Source: Xenoacremonium recifei
Lineage: Eukaryota > Ascomycota > Sordariomycetes > Hypocreales > Nectriaceae
Direction: 5' to 3'
Assembly (NCBI GenBank): GCA_012184525.1
Contig: WOFQ01000019.1
Location: forward strand, 496,001-560,000
DNA: 64,000 bases
In this document: one piece after another, positions 58,265 through 64,000 of the stretch
Layout: every line of letters starts with the position of its first letter
Position numbering within the stretch: position 1 is the stretch's first letter
Program-made: the position numbers and the translations under genes
Notes under the pieces: model-generated
The model's database searches: none
The model's input: only the letters and a program-made list of their open reading frames with translations
Told to the model about the DNA's origin: nothing

Positions 58265-61200
58265 CTACGGAGTGTCTGCGCCACTGCCGCCGCTGTCCCT
58301 GCCCAAGCTGATTCCGCTGCCGAAAATGTCGTCGATCCGTGTCCTTCGCTCCCACAGAATCACGCCGTCGCTCTTGCGCTTGAAGTACAGGATCCGGTGC
58401 TGAGGGATGAATTCCTCGTCCGTTTGCTCGCTCTTCCACTGGTCCACCGCCTTCTCCCGCGCCCCCGTGAATCGGTCTTCGTATCCAACGATGAAGTCAT
58501 TGCTGTCCAGGTTGGCATCCCATCGCAGTCGATTCAGCACGTCCGCGGCAGTGCGAAACTTGCCAAGCCCTGTGGGTTTAGTCCCTCTTGACGCCCGAGT
58601 CGCGTGAGGAGCTGCCTTGACCCATCTCCGCGATGGTCCTTGATCCTTAATATCCGTGCTAGCTGTTTGAGACTCATCCTCATCTTCCTCTTCGTCAAAG
58701 CCGAAGTCATCGTCCGAATCTTGATCGTCCACCATGTCAATGATACGAGCTCGAGGAGTGTCATCGAGTGTTAGGACGCCTAGATCCTGCCTACGGATCA
58801 AAGACGCCGACATCCAGCAGTATCTGGCATCATAATACTTCTCATCTCCGCGGATCCGGGACTCAAAATCTTGGATGACTGCCTGGAGAGCCCCCTCGGA
58901 CTTAGCCATCTCCTCCTTGGACAATCCTGCGGTAACGTGAGCATCTGTTTCCAAGCCCACTAAGTAGCTGCCTTGATACTCCTCCCCTGTTTCCTCGGAG
59001 TCCTTGGACGAGCGGTCTAAGAACCCAGCTGGCCACATCCTGGCTAAAACTCCAGTGGTCTTCCTATCAATATCTGTTCCGAGTCAGAATGGATGAAGTT
59101 TTGGGAGGCGTGATAGCTTCAGAGTTTCTTACCAACGAGAAGCATAATGCACCGCGATTCCAGCCAGCCAATAAATCTATTGCCGTTCGCCATCGATGGT
59201 CCCCAATAATGTGCATCGATTTTGATGTAGCTTCGATACGCGCCAAGGAACCCTTCGGCGCCTTGCTTACCCAGCCCCTGGTGCACATCGCCATCGCCTG
59301 AACCAAAGAGGGTATACCACGTCGCGTCCTCAGACGACATAGCTGTATGTGCTCGCTTGAATTCTGCCGCAATGGTATTGACTGTAGGAATTGAGGCCGA
59401 AGCCGCCGTGTTGAGCGAAGGGCCGTGCCAACCCAAGAGGCAGAGAGGTTCTCTGAAGGTACGGTGGTACCGCAGTGACTTGTGGAAAAAAGGGTCAAAT
59501 ACAAGCCCAGTCTTCCAATCAAACTCTGCGTAATGGGCGAAGAATGTTGTAATAATGTCACTTGTTGAAACCGTCTCTCCATTTGCTGCTAGGATCTTGC
59601 AGATCGGCACGAGCATTACTGAGATGTGAATTCCCCCAAGGAATCCAAATATGGAAGAATAGATACCACGTTCTTTGGCCCAAGCTTTGATGAAATGATG
59701 GGCTAGTTGGTATTGTGTCATGTCAGGGATGGACCGCCGGAGATATATAAGATCTCGTAAAGGTTTCAACTTTGATAGTGTCTGGATGGGTAGTGAGAAG
59801 ATAGGATCATCTGAGGGACGCTTCATCACCTCGGGCCACCTGCGACGTGTTAGATACTAATACGCAAATAAGGCTTGGATCGTTCTTGATCCGTTTTTAC
59901 TCACTGCTCGACAATGGAATTGGCTGCACAGTAATGCAGATCAACCTTGATGCCCTGCACTTCGAGCTCTAGCATGTATCCAGAATTGGCCTTTACACGT
60001 CTCAGAACGACAATTTCTCCCGAAGTTGCCCTTCGAAGTCTCTGCAAAGCTAGAGCAAAGAATGTCCGCGTGCTAATTGACCCTATGCATAGGCAGTCTA
60101 TGTCGGATGCGCGAGTCCAGACACCGAGGCCGTAAGAGCCTACAGGGACGAGAACCAACGATAAGCCTGAGCGTTCCTGAGGATCCTTACCATCCCGGTT
60201 AGTGTCCAGAAGAGCCTTTTCGAGTGTTTGCAAAGCTGCTATTCGTGCCTCCTGGTCCGAGGATGTTGGGATGCAGTCGTGTTGTTCCAGACATTGTCGC
60301 AACTCATCTAGATTTTGGAGCTTGGAAGTTGCTCTTTGAAGCTTAATGGGAAACATTGTCGTGATCGATTCATTTGCATCAGTTGCGGCGGCCGAATGTG
60401 CTAGGAGGCATCGTATGCCCCAGTGATCGCTTGCAAATGTAGCATCGGCCCCCTCATGGTGTTTCTGAGAGACTTGTCCAAACATGTTGAAGCCTTGGGG
60501 GTTGTATTGACTGTTGTCTCTGAGAAGGATCCTATCGTATCTTTGGGGGCGGTTGTTCAGTCCACTTCCGACAATTCTTGCTGCGAGACTATTGGACAGT
60601 GGATCAAAAGTTGCGCCTTGTTCGCCCTCGAAAGAATCGAGCATGGTCTGGGGAGTATTCTTCACACTGGAAGATTCGCCAGACCCAAGTCGAGTCGTTA
60701 GCCACATGTCTCGGAAGCCTGCATTGAGCAAGAGGTGATCGATTTCTTGCAGAGATCGTACTGTCTGCTTCGAGATATCCTGCTTCTTATAGGCAGCGTC
60801 GATGGTGAAAGACGAGGTGGCTAGGTTAAAGTCGCCCGCAAAAATACACGGGTTCTCGCCAAAGTTGACATGGAGATAATCGAGTATCCGCTGTAACTCG
60901 TTCTTTTTGGCTGCCACCGCACCATCTGCAAGACCCTGAGTGAGGTGACAGGCAGCGAGGACGAAAGGCAAAAAGTCGCCATCCTTGTTTGAGACCCCAA
61001 CTCTAGGCAAAGTCACAATGGCGCATCCTTTATGTTTTCGTTGTAGAGGTAGATACTCCCATTTCATCGAGAACCTGCTCAGGACGACGATGTTCAATTG
61101 ACTTGGCAGTGGTCCAACGGAGGGTGCACCTGGGGGACCATGAGTCGAAAACGGGTATTGTGACCGTATCCGCTCATCGGCAAGGAGATGAGGAAGAAAG

Positions 61201-62108
61201 TGGTCAGTCACCTCTTGAAGTATCAAAATATCTGCTACCGCACGGCTTGAAAGGAGGTTTTCAACCAACGCTGGATATCTGTCGGATTTTGGCGGGTAGT
61301 CAAACTCGGCCAAGACGTTGTATGACGCGACAACGAGTCGCTCTGGAGTAGAGTGATTCTCTTTTGATGTGTCGAGCGAAGCTATATGTTCCCAGGTGCT
61401 CTCTAGCTGCGGAAGGTGGTAAGACGTCTGGGAGGATGCAACCACAGATGATGAGCTAAACCCTTCTTCGCCGTGTGGTAAATCGTACAGTTCTTTGGGA
61501 ATTGCAAATTGAGTGAAGCCTTTGGCAGGAATATCCAAGACGCCCCAGAGTCTCAATCTTCGAGGTCCTTGGCCATCCGGCGAAGCTGTGCCGCGGATGA
61601 GAATTGCGACTTGATTGAGGTCCCATGACAAGTTGTCGATGAAACGGGCTTTGTCCATGAGAAATTTGTGTGGCGATGACTGAGAGTCATTGCTCTGGCC
61701 TATAGTCATGTGAGGCTGGAATTGGTCATTGCTGGCCTTCCGCTGCGAGAGGCCGGTACAAACGTCGGTTCTGAGCCTCGAAAGAGCAGCCTTCGAATCC
61801 GGTGAGGGTCGGAGGAAGACTGTGTTGTGGTGCTTGTGAAGAAATGCATCGTGTTCCTTTATATGAATTTGAACTGGATCTTCAGCATTTGCTAGGACTT
61901 GACCCAGAATGCTGGCCGCTTGTGGGAGGACTTCCGGGCGGACAAATGGGTAGACGAGGTTGATATGAGGCGGCCAAACTCCGTAGGCTTTATCGTAACC
62001 AGAGCGCAAGCGGTCAATCGAAGGCCATAAATGTTGGGGTGGGATGACGCAAAGAGCGGTGTCGTGTGAAGAGAATTGAAACAGAGAAGCTCCCTCAGCA
62101 GGCTCCAT
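58265..62108 (-). CDS. Five-module RNA end-processing protein: 2H - EEP - PAP NTase - PAP central - MJ1316
   Basis: Exons 59905-62108, 59133-59839, 58265-59073 give 1239 aa. Modules: (1) 2H phosphoesterase, about 15-205, with His48 (HINL) and His133 (HMTI); (2) endonuclease/exonuclease/phosphatase fold, about 255-570, with Asn264 (SYNVLAEF), Glu299 (LQEVTD), Asp426/Asn428 (GDFN) and Asp561-His562 (SDHWGI); (3) poly(A)-polymerase-type nucleotidyltransferase, about 595-735, with GS 657-658, DxD 669/671 and third Asp723; (4) PAP central helical region, about 740-930, and a probable RRM-like segment; (5) an acidic spacer, then an MJ1316/DUF504 domain, about 1145-1228, ending RILYFKRKSDGVILWERR. 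All catalytic residues look intact. MJ1316 domains have been proposed to recognise cyclic-phosphate RNA ends, which suggests RNA repair. The mid-gene introns are required for frame. Confidence 0.85.
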
Positions 62109-63056
62109 GATGAGTCGTGTTCTTTTAAGATCTAAGCATTGTTAAATAAGGCAACTGCGGCGGGGATGAGGGTCGAAGCTGCTGCAAGTAAGACGGAGGA
62201 GACTGACCTGTACCTAAAGTACCTAACCGAGAAGTGCTGACAGTGCAGCTATATTACTTTTCGCACTTAGAGCTCGAGATATCCGGCCTAAGGTCAACAA
62301 AAATTCGAATGCGTATTGATTGCCGGAGTGTACCACCCCAGGTCGGTTCTGTTATTTATACAGAGTATGGAGCGACGTACTACATGAGGAGATAGAGGCC
62401 TAGCCTAGTGGCCTGGCTGGCTCAGTGAGCCTGAGCCCACTTGAGAGTCACCAATGTCATATCATCACAGCCTGCCCTATGACTAACATTTCTGTTCTCA
62501 ATTGCGTCTCGAGGCGAATGTGCATCGTATGGCGCAGTATTTACTCCGCCAGTATCCTGGGGTACACAGAAAGCCCTGCAAAAGTTGAGTATGCCTCGCT
62601 CGGTTTAGACCCATCCACTCACCGGGGTGACTCATGCTCTTAACCGAGCCCTGCAGGGCTTTTCTTGAGAATTCGGGTTTTACGAAATAAGACAACGTGC
62701 TAATGATGAACAAAAACTTTCATATGCTTCATAAGTCATCGGACGAGAAATTACATGTGAGGCGCTAGTATAAGGCGCGTATTGTAATATAGTCTGAGAT
62801 GCGTCGAGACTCAAATGTGACAACAGTTGGAGCTATGAGCAGTAGGTATCTAAAACCCGCTTATTATAAACCACGAATTAATAAACAAACAAACTGGGAA
62901 CATAAAGATATGAAATACGATCGCATATAATGATGCGGCGTATGCGCATAACTACAGGGAACCCTCCCGGTGTCGCGTCCTAGCCTACCGTAGGTCCCTT
63001 GTGTGCTCTGGACACTCCGCAAGCACCGTGTTCTCGGGATGTACTCGTAACTCTCC
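62109..63056. other. Intergenic, AT-rich, with an imperfect foldback
   Basis: 948 bp. It contains an inverted-repeat structure at 62568-62665 and is AT-rich beyond 62690. No coding region was recognised. Confidence 0.5.
62568..62665. repeat. Nested inverted repeat (possible cruciform or structured RNA)
   Basis: Outer arms AGAAAGCCCTGC (62568-62579) and GCAGGGCTTTTCT (62653-62665); inner arms GCTCGGTTTA (62598-62607) and TTAACCGAGC (62640-62649); loop about 32 nt. The right side also contains the perfect palindrome AGCCCTGCAGGGCT at 62647-62660. No coding potential was seen. Confidence 0.5.
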
Positions 63057-64000
63057 TCAATAATCTCCCGTGTCGGGCCCCCAGTCGATGAATTCGGTAG
63101 TGTGACCTTTACCCTCCATCACAGCCTCAAGTTTGTCTTCCACCGTGACCCAACCTTGCCGTTTCTGCGAGATGGCAAACTTGATCGGATCTTTCCACTC
63201 TCTCCACCAGACATCTTCACTTTGGACAACACACCGCCGGTTTGGCTCCCCATTTTTGGCTGTCGCAAACGGCCAGACAGCCTTGACCACCTCGTACTTG
63301 TTTTTGCCGGAGAATAAGCTTGTTACACTGGTGAAGAACTGGTTGACCTTGTCTGGATTTTGCACCAAGACACGGCTGTGGGTGACTACGAAGGACACGT
63401 CGACGACCCCTCGGTACTTGAGTGTAGCCACGAGACCACGGATCTGGCCTTCCAGCCAGTCTATGTCGAGATTGGCGACGACACGATCGAGGGCAAAAGA
63501 CTTGATGCTTGACGTGTCTTGCACATAACGGCGACACCACTCCTCAAGCCCAGCGTCGCCAACTTCGGGCAGCACGTCGGGTTTCGTCCCACCTCGATAT
63601 GCCAATTCTCCCGGGGCTACGCAACGAATATAGTCTATTCGTTGCTTCTCCTCCTCGGGCACCAACAGGTTCATCAAGTTGAGCCGGATGTCGAAATCGA
63701 CCTTACGGCCGCGGCTGCCCCGAACATGGATCTGCGGTTTGGGTGGAATAGTTGCCTGAGCACGAATGAGCGTCACAAGCGCTGAGGCCTTTGAAGACAG
63801 GTACTCTGCACGAGATGTGAGCGTCTTGGTGTCATTGGAAAGCTTGAACAATGGCTGTGAATAGAGTCGATAGTCTAGCTTTGGTAGGCCTGGGTAACGA
63901 GGAAAGCTCTTGGATGGCACTTGTGCCTCCGGAGAAGCGGGCGCTGATGGGATCAGAGCGGTTGAGGGTCCGGAATACGGAGGCGGCGTGGGCTGACGCT
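63057..64000 (-). CDS. Unknown conserved-looking protein, C-terminal part (gene runs off the window)
   Basis: The frame is open from the window edge to a TGA at 63057, covering at least 313 residues. Its true start, and possibly further exons, lie beyond 64000; the GTG at 63918-63920 is not a convincing start. No family was recognised. The visible part has an Arg/Pro-rich beginning (PTPPPYSGPSTALIPSAPASP), then an alpha/beta-looking region with YRGVVDVSFVVTHSRVLVQNP and a Trp-rich end (VWWREWKDPIKF, GWVTVEDKLEAVMEGKG). There are no membrane spans. Lack of in-frame stops over about 940 nt and coherent hydrophobic patterning support a real gene. Confidence 0.7.
   Translation of the reverse strand, partial: RQPTPPPYSGPSTALIPSAPASPEAQVPSKSFPRYPGLPKLDYRLYSQPLFKLSNDTKTLTSRAEYLSSKASALVTLIRAQATIPPKPQIHVRGSRGRKVDFDIRLNLMNLLVPEEEKQRIDYIRCVAPGELAYRGGTKPDVLPEVGDAGLEEWCRRYVQDTSSIKSFALDRVVANLDIDWLEGQIRGLVATLKYRGVVDVSFVVTHSRVLVQNPDKVNQFFTSVTSLFSGKNKYEVVKAVWPFATAKNGEPNRRCVVQSEDVWWREWKDPIKFAISQKRQGWVTVEDKLEAVMEGKGHTTEFIDWGPDTGDY

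Noticed and set aside
1..64000. CRISPR array, rRNA genes, or bacterial-type operons
   Set aside because: No regularly spaced repeats, no rRNA signatures; intron-bearing fungal genes throughout.

Overview
This is a window from a filamentous ascomycete nuclear genome. The evidence is short GT-AG introns (mostly 50-100 nt) with CTRAC-like branch points, intron-bearing genes on both strands, and the gene set itself: a CTF1-beta/FarB-type Zn2Cys6 regulator, homocitrate synthase for fungal lysine synthesis, Mak32, Bst1 and Csm1/Pcs1. Protein style and base composition suggest Sordariomycetes, possibly Hypocreales, but the species cannot be fixed from sequence alone. There are no operons. Neighbours share only divergent promoters or convergent 3' ends.

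Left third (1-27.9 kb): a CTF1-beta-like regulator (-) with an 18-nt micro-exon inside its zinc cluster; mcd4 (-), GPI ethanolamine phosphate transferase; homocitrate synthase (-) with two Gcn4/CPC1 sites upstream, flanked by two diverged copies of a ~115-bp repeat; a Csm1/Pcs1 monopolin subunit with three AT-hooks (-), divergent from the Msp1/ATAD1 AAA ATPase (+); cystathionine beta-lyase (+); a Tms1/SERINC membrane protein (-), divergent from a nodulin-like MFS transporter (+); and bst1/PGAP1 (-), GPI inositol deacylase. Two steps of GPI-anchor synthesis and remodelling are therefore encoded here.

Middle (27.9-46.4 kb): a 3.4-kb gene-poor stretch holds a MITE-like element with 32-bp inverted termini and telomere-like internal sequence. 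It is followed by PMS1 (+) behind a pair of MluI cell-cycle boxes, an unknown four-TM protein (-), the mitochondrial ferredoxin reductase Arh1 (+), ETF alpha (-), the Rsc8/Swi3 chromatin subunit (+), and carnitine acetyltransferase (+) carrying both a possible mitochondrial presequence and a peroxisomal AKL terminus.

Right third (46.4-64 kb): adenylyl-cyclase-associated protein (-), a Mak32-like PfkB protein (+), MCM3 (-, also with paired MluI boxes), EXO70 (+), a 38-residue cysteine-rich metallothionein-like peptide (-) too short for usual gene callers, and a 1239-residue five-module protein (-) joining 2H phosphoesterase, EEP nuclease, poly(A)-polymerase-type nucleotidyltransferase and an MJ1316 RNA-end-recognition domain. 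An unknown partial gene (-) runs off the right edge.

Most genes are housekeeping. The most noteworthy items are the five-module RNA-processing protein and the tiny cysteine-rich gene. Exon coordinates were worked out by hand from splice signals and reading-frame continuity, and none has transcript support.
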